Origin: Marinilabilia rubra
Lineage (GTDB): Bacteria > Bacteroidota > Bacteroidia > Bacteroidales > Marinilabiliaceae
Direction: 5' to 3'
DNA length: 64,000 nucleotides
NCBI RefSeq assembly: GCF_003121985.1
Contig: NZ_QEWP01000011.1
Location: 119,014-183,013 of the forward strand
Below are positions 7,764-17,405 of the stretch, piece by piece (position 1 is the first letter of the stretch; each line of letters starts with the position of its first letter). The notes under the pieces are model-generated. The model saw only the letters and a program-made list of their open reading frames with translations. It searched no databases and was not told the origin of the DNA. A program made the translations under genes and the position numbers.

Positions 7764-8399
7764 TTGAGTAAATCTGAGTTTATACATAACAGCAAGGAGC
7801 GAAATGATGAATGGTCAGAGCAACAACTTCTGGATGGCATTTCTTCAGGGGAAGAATCGGCCTTTCGTCATTTGTTTGATGTTTATTATCAGTTGCTTGT
7901 TAGTTTTGCTTACCGGTATCTTAATGATCTGGATTCAGCTCGAAATGTAGTGCAAGATGTTATTGTTAGTCTTTACGATAAGCGGGAATCTATTAAAATT
8001 CATACTTCCCTGAAAGCACATCTTTATCAATCTGTCAGAAACAGAGCGCTTAACGTATTGAAACGTGAAAAAATGCAGCGGGATCATCATAACAGGATAT
8101 TGGAGGAGGAAAAAGATCAATCCTATTACGAAGACAAGTTGGCTGTTAGTGAGTTGGAGGCGAGAATTGCGGACGTTGTGAAGGAACTCCCCGGGCAGTG
8201 TCGGCGCATTTTTTTGATGAGCAGGCAGGAAGGGCTTTCCAATTCTGATATTGCATCAGATTTAGATATTTCAAAGCGGACGGTGGAAACTCAAATCAGT
8301 AAAGCTTTGAAGAAAATCCGGGAAGACCTTTTGAAATATGGTTACCTGCCTGTGTTGTTATTCTTGTTTGATTTTCTATTTAGAAACATTTTAAAGTAA
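7764..8399 (+). CDS. ECF-type RNA polymerase sigma factor
   Basis: This 211-residue protein has region 2 (about 25-95: AFRHLFDVYYQLLVSFAYRYL...) and region 4 (about 135-190: LPGQCRRIFLMSRQEGLSNSDIASDLDISKRTVETQISKAL), the hallmark of Bacteroidota ECF sigma factors paired with FecR. It has a short hydrophobic C-terminal tail. The start is probably the TTG at 7764, preceded by an AGGAAAGGAAG purine stretch; there is no in-frame ATG before region 4. The FecR-like gene at 8797 and the TonB receptor at 9811 should be its regulator and target, as in cell-surface signalling. Confidence 0.9.
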   Translation: MSKSEFIHNSKERNDEWSEQQLLDGISSGEESAFRHLFDVYYQLLVSFAYRYLNDLDSARNVVQDVIVSLYDKRESIKIHTSLKAHLYQSVRNRALNVLKREKMQRDHHNRILEEEKDQSYYEDKLAVSELEARIADVVKELPGQCRRIFLMSRQEGLSNSDIASDLDISKRTVETQISKALKKIREDLLKYGYLPVLLFLFDFLFRNILK

Positions 8400-8538
8400 G
8401 TTGACGATACGTGTGCCCGATAGTTGGGTTGTCATATATTATGCATGGGAATCTTGGCTGTTTGTAATGCTGATTAATTCAATAATTTATCAGTTAGCAT
8501 TGCATGGATCAAGTAGTTTTAATTAAAACATTACTGAA

Positions 8539-8718
8539 ATGGAATTTTTATTGCAAATGTTTGCCGAGTTTTTGGGATCTCCTTCTGTGGAGAATGAAAG
8601 TGAAATTCTTCCTGAGCAAGAAGTCAAAGACGAGAAGGAAAGTACTGAGGCTGTTCTCATGCAAAATGAATCGATTGAAGAAGAGCCTGTCATTTTTGGA
8701 TTAATGCAGTTTCATTAA
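8539..8718 (+). CDS. Small acidic protein, 59 residues
   Basis: An ATG at 8539 opens a 59-residue frame ending with TAA at 8716-8718. The product begins MEFLLQMFAEFLGS (an amphipathic or hydrophobic helix) and is then very acidic (SEILPEQEVKDEKE, NESIEEEP). It sits between the sigma factor and the FecR gene in a gap of about 400 bases. Codon choice looks normal. No family is recognised; it could be a small accessory of the sigma/anti-sigma pair. The overlapping basic reading frame at 8504-8704 looks like a shadow. Confidence 0.45.
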   Translation: MEFLLQMFAEFLGSPSVENESEILPEQEVKDEKESTEAVLMQNESIEEEPVIFGLMQFH

Positions 8719-8796
8719 TTTGGAAATAACATCTAAAGAAAGATAGTGTAAACGAAACTTTGTCGATCGCTGTCAATTGCTAAAATTTATTTTTAC

Positions 8797-9774
8797 ATGG
8801 GTAGGTTAACATCCATAAATTCAGAAGAACTGATACGTTACTTTTCCGGAGAATGCAGCTCCGAAGAAAAAGAGCGGATTGATTTATGGCGTAAATCCTC
8901 AGCCACGAATGAGTCCTTTTTTGAGGATTTCAGGAAAATCTGGGATGCTAAATATCAATCCCTTCTTCCGGAAGATGTGTTGAAGGAGGACTGGTCCAGA
9001 ATCAGGAAGCGTATACAATTTCAATCCCCGGTCAAGCGCCGGATTGGGATTTGGAATGCTATCTCCCGGGTTGCAGCTGTTTTTATTCTGCTCTTAACTG
9101 TGAGCGGAGCGTTGTATACTTATTGGAATGTGCCTGGTTTTGGTCGTTGGACTGCATTCCAAACAGGGGATTATGTAGATTCTCTTCAACTCCCGGATAA
9201 TAGCATGGTTTTTCTGAATAATCATTCTTCGCTTAAGTATCTGAAGAGCTTTGGAGCAGGAAGAAGAGCAGTTTCTCTTGATGGAGAAGGATACTTTGAT
9301 GTAACTAGGGATACAGATAATCCTTTTATGGTTAATACCCCTGAAGGTGTTGACGTTAAGGTCTTGGGAACATCTTTTCATTTGAAGTCAGGAAAGGGGA
9401 TTGAAAATCTTGAGCTTAATGTAACTGAAGGGGTCGTTGGCTTAAGTTATAGGGAATTTTCTGATAAGGTAGAATCCGGAAACTCTGCTGTTATTAATGG
9501 TAGTGAACTTCAGGTTTTGCCAACTACCAATACCAATTTTTTGTCGTGGAAAACCAGAAAACTTGTTTTTTCTCAAAGTTCCCTCAAGTCTATAGTGGAT
9601 GCACTGAAGGAATATTATACTTCAGTAGATAAGATTGATGGATCAACTCAAAGTGATATTTTAATTACCACTACTTTTAACAATCAGCCCATTTCTGATG
9701 TCCTTGATGAACTGGAATTTCATTTTGATAAAAAATTTACTCTAAAAGAAGGAGTTTTAATAATCTCTGACTAA
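8797..9774 (+). CDS. FecR-like anti-sigma factor / signal transducer
   Basis: This 325-residue protein has a cytoplasmic anti-sigma N-terminus (about 1-80: ELIRYFSGECSSEEKERI), one membrane helix (about 92-112), a periplasmic FecR domain (about 115-230: GDYVDSLQLPDNSMVFLNN, GEGYFDVTRDTDNPFMV) and a C-terminal DUF4974 domain (about 250-325). Proteins of this type hold the ECF sigma factor until the TonB receptor's STN domain reports ligand. Both partners are encoded beside it at 7764 and 9811. Confidence 0.92.
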   Translation: MGRLTSINSEELIRYFSGECSSEEKERIDLWRKSSATNESFFEDFRKIWDAKYQSLLPEDVLKEDWSRIRKRIQFQSPVKRRIGIWNAISRVAAVFILLLTVSGALYTYWNVPGFGRWTAFQTGDYVDSLQLPDNSMVFLNNHSSLKYLKSFGAGRRAVSLDGEGYFDVTRDTDNPFMVNTPEGVDVKVLGTSFHLKSGKGIENLELNVTEGVVGLSYREFSDKVESGNSAVINGSELQVLPTTNTNFLSWKTRKLVFSQSSLKSIVDALKEYYTSVDKIDGSTQSDILITTTFNNQPISDVLDELEFHFDKKFTLKEGVLIISD

Positions 9775-9810
9775 TTTCGAAGATTCATTACCAGATGGAT
9801 TCATTCGAAA

Positions 9811-12474
9811 TTGAGAAGGATTGCAAACGATATAAAACTTAAATGGATGGTCATTACCTTTTTGTTGGTAGTGGCCTCTTTTTCGTCAATGGCTCAAATT
9901 GCCGGTACGAAAATTTTCAAATTAGATTTATCGAGTGGTTCATCTATAGAGTTGATTGAGCATCTTCAGGACAAAAGTGGCTTTGTGATTAGTTACAGCT
10001 CACGTCTTTGCTTTAAAGACAATGTCACTTTGTCTACTGTTGAGAATACTCTCGTTGGTTTCCTGAATGAAATCTTTTCTGATTGCCCATTTAAGTTTAT
10101 TGAGCGAGATAATCGTTTGATATTAAGACCTAAATCTCTTTCCGAAACTTCTTTTTCCATCATTGGCTATGTCAGTGATTCCAGAACGGGTGAAAGGTTG
10201 TTGGGAGCCAATATTTTTAATAGTGACCTGCAACAGGGCACCGCGACCAATAATTACGGGTTTTACAGTCTTACCTTAAAAGGGGGGGGCGTCCGGCTTC
10301 AGTCTTCATATGTCGGTTACCGGGGGCAAAACACTTCTTTTGTTTTAAAGTCTGACACCATTATTAATTTTCAACTAAATCCCAGTATTGAGTTACCTGA
10401 AGTATCAGTGGTAAGGGCCAAAATTCCTGATGCCATAGAAGGGACTAGTTTTGGTGCCACCAGGGTTTCTATGAATCAGGTTGTTGAAGCACCCGCATTG
10501 TTTGGTGAACCTGATCTTATGCGTGGAATTCAGATGTTGCCGGGAATTCAAAGCGGGTCTGAAGGCTTTACCGGTTTATTTGTAAGGGGAGGAGGGCCCG
10601 ATCAAAACCTTGTTTTGCTTGACGATGTTCCCATCTATAATATTGGTCATCTTTTGGGTTTTTTCTCTGTTTTTAATCCCGATGCTGTCAACCAGGTTTC
10701 GGTAACGAAGGATGGGTTTCCTGCCCGTTATGGAGGGCGTTTGTCTTCTGTGGTAGATGTTAGGATGAAACAGGGGAGAAAGGACCGGATAGGCGGGAAT
10801 ATTTCTCTTGGCCTATTATCATCCGGGGTGTCTCTTGATGGCCCTGTTTTTAAGGATAAATCTACATTTGCTGTTTCATTCCGCCGTACTTATATTGATG
10901 CACTTGCATCCATTTACCAGCAAGGGGAGGACGAAAAAACCAATTATTATTTCTTTGATTTTAATGGAAAAATAAATTATCAGTTTTCGGAGAGAAGCAA
11001 ATTGTTTTTCAGTTCGTATTGGGGGCGTGATAAATTTTATACCATTTATAACGTCCGGGATTTCAATATTAATGTAGGAAACGGAGATTTGGAAGAGACC
11101 GTTTCAATAAATGATGAAAGCAATGCCGGATGGGGTAATTTTACGGGAGCTCTCAGGTGGAATTATGTCTTTAATCCCCGGTTGTTCTCAAATTTTACAG
11201 CAACCTATTCTAATTATAGATTTTTTATTGGTTTAAAACGAAATGATGCCAATGACCAAAACCTGAACAGGTATGAACAGAGATATTTGAGTGGGATACA
11301 GGATTATACTCTCAAGGCTGACTTTGAATATTTTCAATCACCTCGTTTTACTGTTCGTTTTGGAGCTAATGGTGTGGTTCATCAGTTTAATCCTGGAATT
11401 GATGTGGTTAGAACTACCCCGGCTTTAGATCAAACAGAAGAGACCATCATTGAAGATGTCAGAGTTTCAGGGCAGGAGTATCGTATCTATGCTGAGGGTG
11501 AGTTTGAATTGGGAAAAACCTGGAAAGGAAATGCCGGTTTACATTCTGCTATTTTTATGGGAGAGGGTACTCCTTATTACTCCATCGAACCACGTCTTGC
11601 TTTGCGATATCGTCTTTTACCGCGGATTGAGTTGAAAACTACCTTGTCCGGAATGTCACAGTTTGTTCACTTGGTTGGAACCTCAGGATTCTCTTTGCCA
11701 ACGGATTTGTGGCTGCCGGTTAGTGATAAAATTGAGCCTATGAGATCCGAACAGGCCACCATTGGTGTTAACTTTTATCTGGGTGATGGAAATGAATTGG
11801 TTTTATCTGTTGAGGGATATGCAAAATCCTTTAAGAATCTGCTATCATATAAAGAAAGTACCGGGTTTTTCGATTATAGCACAACATGGGAGGACAAGCT
11901 TACATCGGGTAAGGGAGAGTCGGTTGGTGGTGAATTATTGCTGAAGAAGAATCGGGGTAATTTTACAGGATGGCTGGGTTATACTTATGCTAAAACAACC
12001 AGTTTTTTCGATGATTTGAATGATGGAAAATCATTTCCTGCCCGATTCGATCGCAGGCATGATATCAGCGTTTTTCTTAACTATAAGATCAATAAAAGGA
12101 TAACGGGCAGTATGAACTGGCTTTTTGGCTCCGGTAATCCTGTTACATTGCCCGAAGAGAAATACTATGCCCCCCGGTTGCCATTTGAAGAGGTGCCTGA
12201 ATATGGTTTCTCTGAAAGTGTTAATTCAATAAACAATTATCGGATGCCGTCGTTTCACAGGTTGGATTTAGGGATTAATTTTACAAAAGAAAGAGAGAGG
12301 GGTGAACGGACCTGGAGTTTAGGTGTTATTAATGCGTATGGAAGGCAGAATCCTTTTTTGCTTTACTTTAGTGAAAGTGAAAACTCTCCTCAGGGAAACT
12401 CTATGAGGCAGTTGAAGCAATTGAGTTTATTTCCTTTTCCTATTCCGTATGTCAAATACTCATTTAAGTTTTAA
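9811..12474 (+). CDS. STN-containing TonB-dependent outer-membrane receptor
   Basis: This 887-residue protein has a signal peptide cleaved near SMAQ, an STN signalling domain (about 35-105), a carboxypeptidase-D-like regulatory domain (about 115-190: GYVSDSRTGERLLGANIF), a plug (about 215-330: LFVRGGGPDQNLVLLDDVPIYN) and a TonB-type beta barrel ending in aromatic Phe. The STN domain should signal to the FecR protein upstream. The start is taken as TTG 9811, because the first in-frame ATG (9847) would remove the basic part of the signal peptide. The DUF4249 partner follows after 9 bases. The ligand cannot be read from the sequence. Confidence 0.92.
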   Translation: MRRIANDIKLKWMVITFLLVVASFSSMAQIAGTKIFKLDLSSGSSIELIEHLQDKSGFVISYSSRLCFKDNVTLSTVENTLVGFLNEIFSDCPFKFIERDNRLILRPKSLSETSFSIIGYVSDSRTGERLLGANIFNSDLQQGTATNNYGFYSLTLKGGGVRLQSSYVGYRGQNTSFVLKSDTIINFQLNPSIELPEVSVVRAKIPDAIEGTSFGATRVSMNQVVEAPALFGEPDLMRGIQMLPGIQSGSEGFTGLFVRGGGPDQNLVLLDDVPIYNIGHLLGFFSVFNPDAVNQVSVTKDGFPARYGGRLSSVVDVRMKQGRKDRIGGNISLGLLSSGVSLDGPVFKDKSTFAVSFRRTYIDALASIYQQGEDEKTNYYFFDFNGKINYQFSERSKLFFSSYWGRDKFYTIYNVRDFNINVGNGDLEETVSINDESNAGWGNFTGALRWNYVFNPRLFSNFTATYSNYRFFIGLKRNDANDQNLNRYEQRYLSGIQDYTLKADFEYFQSPRFTVRFGANGVVHQFNPGIDVVRTTPALDQTEETIIEDVRVSGQEYRIYAEGEFELGKTWKGNAGLHSAIFMGEGTPYYSIEPRLALRYRLLPRIELKTTLSGMSQFVHLVGTSGFSLPTDLWLPVSDKIEPMRSEQATIGVNFYLGDGNELVLSVEGYAKSFKNLLSYKESTGFFDYSTTWEDKLTSGKGESVGGELLLKKNRGNFTGWLGYTYAKTTSFFDDLNDGKSFPARFDRRHDISVFLNYKINKRITGSMNWLFGSGNPVTLPEEKYYAPRLPFEEVPEYGFSESVNSINNYRMPSFHRLDLGINFTKERERGERTWSLGVINAYGRQNPFLLYFSESENSPQGNSMRQLKQLSLFPFPIPYVKYSFKF

Positions 12475-12483
12475 AAAGAAGTC

Positions 12484-13533
12484 ATGAAAGGAGTAAGGGG
12501 CTTTTCTCAAAATAACAGTAATCGGCACTTTAATGAAAAAATGTGCCTGAGTTTATGCCCATTGGGAAAGATCGATGGTTATATTCGAACCTGTTTCAAA
12601 ATTATTCTTGTTTTTTTTCTTCTTGGTATTGCCGCAATAAACAATGGATGTGAGAAGGATTTGGAATGGGAAGAGTCCAGTCAGGGAGGTCAGTTGGTTT
12701 TGTTTTCTTTTTTATCACCCGATTCTGTTTTTAGTGTTCATTTAAGTAAAAGCGTTAGTCATTCTTCTGTTGATGATTTTGAAAGGGTTTATGAGGGTAA
12801 TATTACTGTATATAAAAACGGGGTCATTGCTGATGACTTTATCTTTCCGTTCGATAAATCGTGGACTTTTCGCGATGATATTTCATTGAAAACGGGGGAT
12901 ACAGTGAGAGTTGAAGCCGCCGACGGGGATGGTGAGAGGGTTTTTGCAGAAACAGTAATTCCGGATGCCGTGGGGATAGAAGTGGTTGATACTGCTGTTG
13001 TTCAGCAGGCGACCCGCGACAACGGCACTGAAACTGTATTACAATGCTTATTGAACATTGATGATCCAGAAGGCGAGGATAATTATTATCAACTTATAGT
13101 TTTTGAGCAGATTTGCAGAAATGGGCTTTCTTCTGCTTGTGAGGAAACCAAAATAGATTATGCGAAAGAAGATCCTGTGTTTTATGTCAGGAATCTTGAA
13201 GGAAGTCTGATTGGTGGGCTTGATTTTGGAGGCTGCTTTTCAGATCATATATTTGAAGGTACAAACTATGAGTTGACACTTAATCTGCCGGTTCAGTATG
13301 CATCAGCGCCAAGTGATCCTGGTGCAGACAGAAAATTATTATTCATACTTTTGTCTCATAAAAGGGAGTATTACGATTATTACAGAAGCAGGGTTGTGGC
13401 AGAATATGGATATGATCTGCCAATTATTGATCCCATAAGAATTTACAACAACGTAAATAATGGAATTGGATTAGTGGCAGGATACAGCGCGGCCGCTGAT
13501 TCTTTGATATTTGAAAATGGGAATACACCATAA
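12484..13533 (+). CDS. DUF4249 lipoprotein, receptor partner
   Basis: This 349-residue protein has a basic N-terminus, a hydrophobic signal (about 40-53) and a lipobox-like NGCEKD, then a beta-rich fold with the family pattern GGQLVLFSFLSPDSVFSVHL and a C-terminal DPIRIYNNVNNGIGLVAGY. DUF4249 proteins are regularly encoded after a TonB receptor with a regulatory domain and probably cap the receptor or bind the ligand at the surface. The N-terminus seems about 30 residues longer than usual; a later start, for example Met at residue 20, is possible. Confidence 0.85.
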   Translation: MKGVRGFSQNNSNRHFNEKMCLSLCPLGKIDGYIRTCFKIILVFFLLGIAAINNGCEKDLEWEESSQGGQLVLFSFLSPDSVFSVHLSKSVSHSSVDDFERVYEGNITVYKNGVIADDFIFPFDKSWTFRDDISLKTGDTVRVEAADGDGERVFAETVIPDAVGIEVVDTAVVQQATRDNGTETVLQCLLNIDDPEGEDNYYQLIVFEQICRNGLSSACEETKIDYAKEDPVFYVRNLEGSLIGGLDFGGCFSDHIFEGTNYELTLNLPVQYASAPSDPGADRKLLFILLSHKREYYDYYRSRVVAEYGYDLPIIDPIRIYNNVNNGIGLVAGYSAAADSLIFENGNTP

Positions 13534-13691
13534 TCATTTGCTGAAATATTGGCAGTGTTTTTTTGACGGTGTGTCATTTTTTTGCCCATTTGGTGGGTGG
13601 CAAACAGATTTTTAAAACCTGGTATTCTTTTTGAAGTATGAATATATGTCAATATAAGAGGAAAAGTTAAAACTATTAATAGATAAAAATT

Positions 13692-14708
13692 ATGGCATTA
13701 TTTGGAAAGTTAGATAACCTGGATGCTGGTCAACCCGAAGATCAGGGAAAAGGTAAAGAAATAACGGATGTTGAAAAAACCAAAGTACTGATTATTGGCT
13801 CCGGGCCTGCTGGTTATACAGCTGCAATTTATGCTGCCAGGGCAAACCTCAAACCAATGATGTATGAAGGACTTCAGCCTGGAGGGCAGCTAACCACTAC
13901 AACAGAGGTTGAAAACTTCCCGGGTTACCCAAGTGGTATCACCGGTCCTGAAATGATGGAAGACTTGAAGAAACAGGCTGGAAGGTTCGGAACTGATATT
14001 CGTTTTGGACTTGCCACCGATGCTGATCTTTCGGAAAGACCATTTAAGGTGACCATCGATGATAATAAAGTCATCGAAACTGAATCTTTGATAATTGCCA
14101 CCGGAGCTACAGCCAAATATCTTGGTATTGAGGATGAAGATAAGTATGCGGGATCCGGAGTTTCTGCATGTGCCACTTGCGATGGATTTTTCTATCGTGG
14201 TAAAGATGTGGCCGTTGTTGGTGGTGGAGATACCGCTGCTGAAGAGGCTATTTATCTTGCCGGATTAGCCAATAAGGTATACATGATTGTCCGCCGGGAT
14301 GTTTTAAGGGCCTCCAAAGTGATGCAGGAGAGAGTTTTTAAAACACCCAATATAGAAGTATTATGGGAACATCAGACCAAAGGTCTTTATGGTGATGGTG
14401 TTGTCGAAGGGGCTATTCTTACGAAGAAAAAAGGTACACCCCAGGAGGAAGAAGTGATGTTGAAGATTGATGGTTTCTTTTTAGCAATCGGGCATAAGCC
14501 GAATTCAGATATTTTCAAGGATTATCTGGAAACTGATCAGGTGGGATATATTAAAACCATTCCGGGTACCACTAAAACTAATGTTCCTGGCGTTTACGCC
14601 TGTGGTGATGTGCAGGATTCTGTTTATCGACAGGCAGTAACAGCTGCGGGCACTGGTTGTATGGCAGCTATGGATGCCGAACGTTGGCTGGCAGAAAATC
14701 CACAATAA
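13692..14708 (+). CDS. trxB: Thioredoxin-disulfide reductase
   Basis: This 338-residue flavoprotein passes electrons from NADPH to thioredoxin. It has an FAD-binding GSGPAGYTAAIYAARA near residue 37, a redox-active CATC (ACATCDGFFYRG), an NADPH-binding GGGDTAAEEA and a C-terminal FAD motif (GVYACGDVQDSVYRQAVTAAGTGCMAA). The first 27 residues are an extra polar extension compared with typical TrxB; an inner start is possible but no better ATG is near. It is transcribed alone and followed by a clear terminator. Confidence 0.95.
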   Translation: MALFGKLDNLDAGQPEDQGKGKEITDVEKTKVLIIGSGPAGYTAAIYAARANLKPMMYEGLQPGGQLTTTTEVENFPGYPSGITGPEMMEDLKKQAGRFGTDIRFGLATDADLSERPFKVTIDDNKVIETESLIIATGATAKYLGIEDEDKYAGSGVSACATCDGFFYRGKDVAVVGGGDTAAEEAIYLAGLANKVYMIVRRDVLRASKVMQERVFKTPNIEVLWEHQTKGLYGDGVVEGAILTKKKGTPQEEEVMLKIDGFFLAIGHKPNSDIFKDYLETDQVGYIKTIPGTTKTNVPGVYACGDVQDSVYRQAVTAAGTGCMAAMDAERWLAENPQ

Positions 14709-14728
14709 AATTATTATCTGATTACTCT

Positions 14729-14766
14729 TAAGACCGTGCAAGTTCATCTGTACGGTCTTTTTTTTG
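14729..14766 (+). terminator. Intrinsic terminator of trxB
   Basis: AAGACCGT and ACGGTCTT form a stem around a loop of about 14 bases, followed by a run of nine T. It begins about 20 bases after the trxB stop. Confidence 0.85.
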
Positions 14767-14915
14767 TGGTTTAAAGAATGCTGGTAAACGCTAATTCAAA
14801 AGTCCGTTTTTCACTAAGATGGGGTCTGCTAAAAAAGTCAAAAGAGCATAATTTACAAGCCGACCCAATCGAAGGAGTATTAAAATACTTCAAGATTGGA
14901 GCGGTGAAGTAAATT

Positions 14916-14988
14916 TTGTTCTTTTGATTAGCCGCTTACTTCTATACAAGTTCAAAGGAATTCCAGTATGCAGTGAAATAACCTTGCA
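14916..14988. repeat. 73-bp dispersed repeat, copy 1
   Basis: This stretch aligns without gaps to 34825-34897 at about 74% identity (54 of 73 by eye). The first 10 bases (TTGTTCTTYT) and the last 16 (GTGAAATAACCTTGCA) are best conserved. It lies between the convergent trxB and nadD genes; the rest of the gap 14767-15052 shows nothing recognisable. Confidence 0.6.
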
Positions 14989-15052
14989 CCATTAATATTT
15001 TGATGTGTTTGCGTTTCTAATAGTTAACGAAATATGCGTTTTTTAGCGCGCC

Positions 15053-15643
15053 CTAAGATGACGGTAAATATAATCCCTCCTTTAAAATAAAATCAAAAAT
15101 TCCATAGGGGAGGAGAAATCTAAGATTTTTATGGTTATTGAGACCGTTTCTTATCAAAGTTGATGATATGTCAAGCAATGGTGCTTCTACGACTTTTACG
15201 AACTTCGATAACCCGGTATTGGCTTCGTTTACTTCATATCCAGGCCTTGGGTAAACAACAATGGGATAGTTGTTTAAAATCTCTTCTGATTTATGCCATC
15301 TTGGGAAAGTCAATATATTATCACTTCCTGTTATTAATGAAAACTGATGATCGGGATGAAGTTCTGAAAGCCTTTTTAGGGTATTGATGGTGTAGGAAGG
15401 AACCGGCATATCAAATTCCAGGTCACAAACTTTAAATTTGGGCTCTATCCCGGTCGCCAGTTTAACCATCTCAAGCCGCTGGTCAGCCGGGGCGAGCTCA
15501 GAATGCTCTTTAAAAGGGTTTTGAGGACTGACCATAAACCAAACTTCATCGAAGGGGGCGTACTCCATAAGGTAATTAGCCAAAGCAAGGTGCCCTATAT
15601 GTATGGGATTGAATGACCCGAAGAGAAGTCCTGTTTTTTTCAT
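15053..15643 (-). CDS. nadD: Nicotinate-nucleotide adenylyltransferase
   Basis: This 196-residue enzyme joins ATP and nicotinate mononucleotide to form deamido-NAD in NAD synthesis. It carries the nucleotidyltransferase motif GSFNPIHIGH at residues 9-18, the substrate region FMVSPQNPFKE and the C-terminal ISSTLIR motif. The length is normal. It is the last gene of a minus-strand operon with yicC and gmk and starts 9 bases after the gmk stop, an order common in Bacteroidota. Confidence 0.95.
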   Translation of the reverse strand: MKKTGLLFGSFNPIHIGHLALANYLMEYAPFDEVWFMVSPQNPFKEHSELAPADQRLEMVKLATGIEPKFKVCDLEFDMPVPSYTINTLKRLSELHPDHQFSLITGSDNILTFPRWHKSEEILNNYPIVVYPRPGYEVNEANTGLSKFVKVVEAPLLDISSTLIRNGLNNHKNLRFLLPYGIFDFILKEGLYLPSS

Positions 15644-15652
15644 GATTAGTTT

Positions 15653-16219
15653 TTAGCTTTGGATGAACTCTTTAACAATGGCTTCAGACTCACGGGTTGC
15701 TTTTTCAAGATTATCGTTGACTACTATTTTGTCAAAAAACTGGGCATAGCCCAATTCTTTTTCGGCTTTGGCCAGTCTTTTTTGTATAGTTGATTCAGAG
15801 TCGGTGTTTCTTGTCTTTAAGCGTTCTTCCAAAATATCCAGAGAGGGGGCTTTAATGAAGATGGCCAGGGCAGATTCCCCAAATTGTTTCTTGATATTGG
15901 TGCCTCCTACCACGTCCACATCAAATATGGCAATTTTACCCTCAGCCGAGATGCGGTCGACTTCGCTGTGTAAGGTGCCGTAGTAGGTTTCTTCATACAC
16001 CTCTTCCCACTCCAGAAATTCTCCTTTATTGATTTTCTGACGAAATGTTTGAGAATCCAGAAAATAATAGTCAGTCCCATTCTTTTCTTTACCTCTGGGG
16101 GCCCTGCTGGTTGCTGAAATTGAAAATGACAATTCAGGGATTTGATTCATCAGGTGCTTGACAATTGTGGTTTTACCAGAACCCGAAGGGGCCGAGAAGA
16201 TGATTATTTTGTTGGTCAT
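15653..16219 (-). CDS. gmk: Guanylate kinase
   Basis: This 188-residue enzyme phosphorylates GMP to GDP. The P-loop SAPSGSGKTT is at residues 9-18; the GMP-binding segment includes SISATSRAPRGKEKNGTDYYF and the lid region LKTRNTDSESTIQKRL. It starts 2 bases after the yicC-family gene, so the two are co-transcribed and probably translationally coupled. Confidence 0.96.
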   Translation of the reverse strand: MTNKIIIFSAPSGSGKTTIVKHLMNQIPELSFSISATSRAPRGKEKNGTDYYFLDSQTFRQKINKGEFLEWEEVYEETYYGTLHSEVDRISAEGKIAIFDVDVVGGTNIKKQFGESALAIFIKAPSLDILEERLKTRNTDSESTIQKRLAKAEKELGYAQFFDKIVVNDNLEKATRESEAIVKEFIQS

Positions 16220-16221
16220 AA

Positions 16222-17097
16222 CTACAAAATGTTGAGGATTTGTTCTTTTATTTTTTCCAGATCATCTTTCATTTTGACCACTAACCGCTGTATGTTGGCA
16301 TCGTTGGCTTTTGAGCCCAGTGTGTTGATCTCACGACCTATTTCCTGTGAAATAAACCCGAGCTTCTTGCCAACTGGTCCCTCTTCATTTAATGTCTCTA
16401 CAAAATATTGCAGATGGTTGCTTAATCTTACTTTTTCTTCTGAGATGTCCAGTTTCTCAATGTAATAAATTAATTCCTGCTCAAAGCGGTTTTCATCTAT
16501 ATTGCCATTCGTACCCAGTTCAGCCAGACTGTCTTTTATTCGTGAGCGGATTTTTTCTGTCCGCTGTTCTTCAAATGGTTCAACCTGACTTAAAAGAGCT
16601 GCAATACTTTCATTTCTTTCTGTAACATCCTTTTGCATCGAAACGCCTTCTTGAACTCTGAAGTTGTTGAGCTGGTCCAGTGCTTCAATGAGGCTTTTGT
16701 GAACAGCTTTCCATTCAGTGTCGTCCAGCTCTGCCTGGGGTGACTTCAGTGTGTCGGGTAATGGCATTATAATACGGAGAAAATCAGTGTTGTCTGCAAG
16801 GCCCAGTTTGTCTGCCAGATTTTTGAGTTGCTGGTGGTAGGTTGATATTACCTCTTCATTAACCTGAGATATTTTGTCCGGCATCATTGATTCCACATAG
16901 AACGTGACATCAATTTTTCCACGTTGCAATCTTTGACTGATTTCGTTGCGTATGGCAAGATCTTTTTCCCTGTATAAGCCGGGAATGCGTGTGTTGATAT
17001 CTAGTTGTTTGCTGTTGAGAGACTTTAGTTCAATTGTTATTCGCTTGGTTGAAAGTTCGCAAACTGACTTTCCAAAACCTGTCATCGATTTTATCAT
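16222..17097 (-). CDS. YicC/YloC-family endoribonuclease
   Basis: This 291-residue protein starts with the family signature MIKSMTGFGK and ends with the conserved region NTLGSKANDANIQRLVVKMKDDLEKIKEQILNI-type helix. Members are Mn-dependent endoribonucleases with a role in RNA turnover (YicC in E. coli acts with PNPase). The acidic EIGREINTL motif is present. It is the first gene of the yicC-gmk-nadD operon. Confidence 0.93.
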   Translation of the reverse strand: MIKSMTGFGKSVCELSTKRITIELKSLNSKQLDINTRIPGLYREKDLAIRNEISQRLQRGKIDVTFYVESMMPDKISQVNEEVISTYHQQLKNLADKLGLADNTDFLRIIMPLPDTLKSPQAELDDTEWKAVHKSLIEALDQLNNFRVQEGVSMQKDVTERNESIAALLSQVEPFEEQRTEKIRSRIKDSLAELGTNGNIDENRFEQELIYYIEKLDISEEKVRLSNHLQYFVETLNEEGPVGKKLGFISQEIGREINTLGSKANDANIQRLVVKMKDDLEKIKEQILNIL

Positions 17098-17405
17098 TGA
17101 TATTTTGTTTTAATATGACTGCAAATTTAGCCAATATATTGGAACATAATAAAGAAGTGTAGCTTGTTTCAGAGGATATACTTTTTTTCTGGATGGTTTA
17201 AAAGGTTTCTCTTTAGCAAAATCAGAAATATTTTTCAAAAAAAATAACTTTTTAGAACGTTGAAATACAGTCTGATAGGTTGTGGGGTTTGGACTTTTGG
17301 CAAAAAATGTTTAAGAAAAAATACAAAAAACTAAACAAAAAGATTTTGTTCATGTTTATATTGTGAGAATTAAACAAAACCAATTTTAATTAAAAATCAA
17401 AGGTC
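17098..17405. promoter_or_regulatory. Divergent promoter region of the yicC operon and fasciclin gene
   Basis: On the minus strand a TAAATTTG -7 box (plus-strand 17122-17129) lies 25 bases before the yicC start, next to a palindrome CCAATATATTGG (17131-17142) that may be an operator. The plus-strand promoter of the fasciclin gene is not obvious. The remainder is AT-rich and without genes. Confidence 0.5.
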
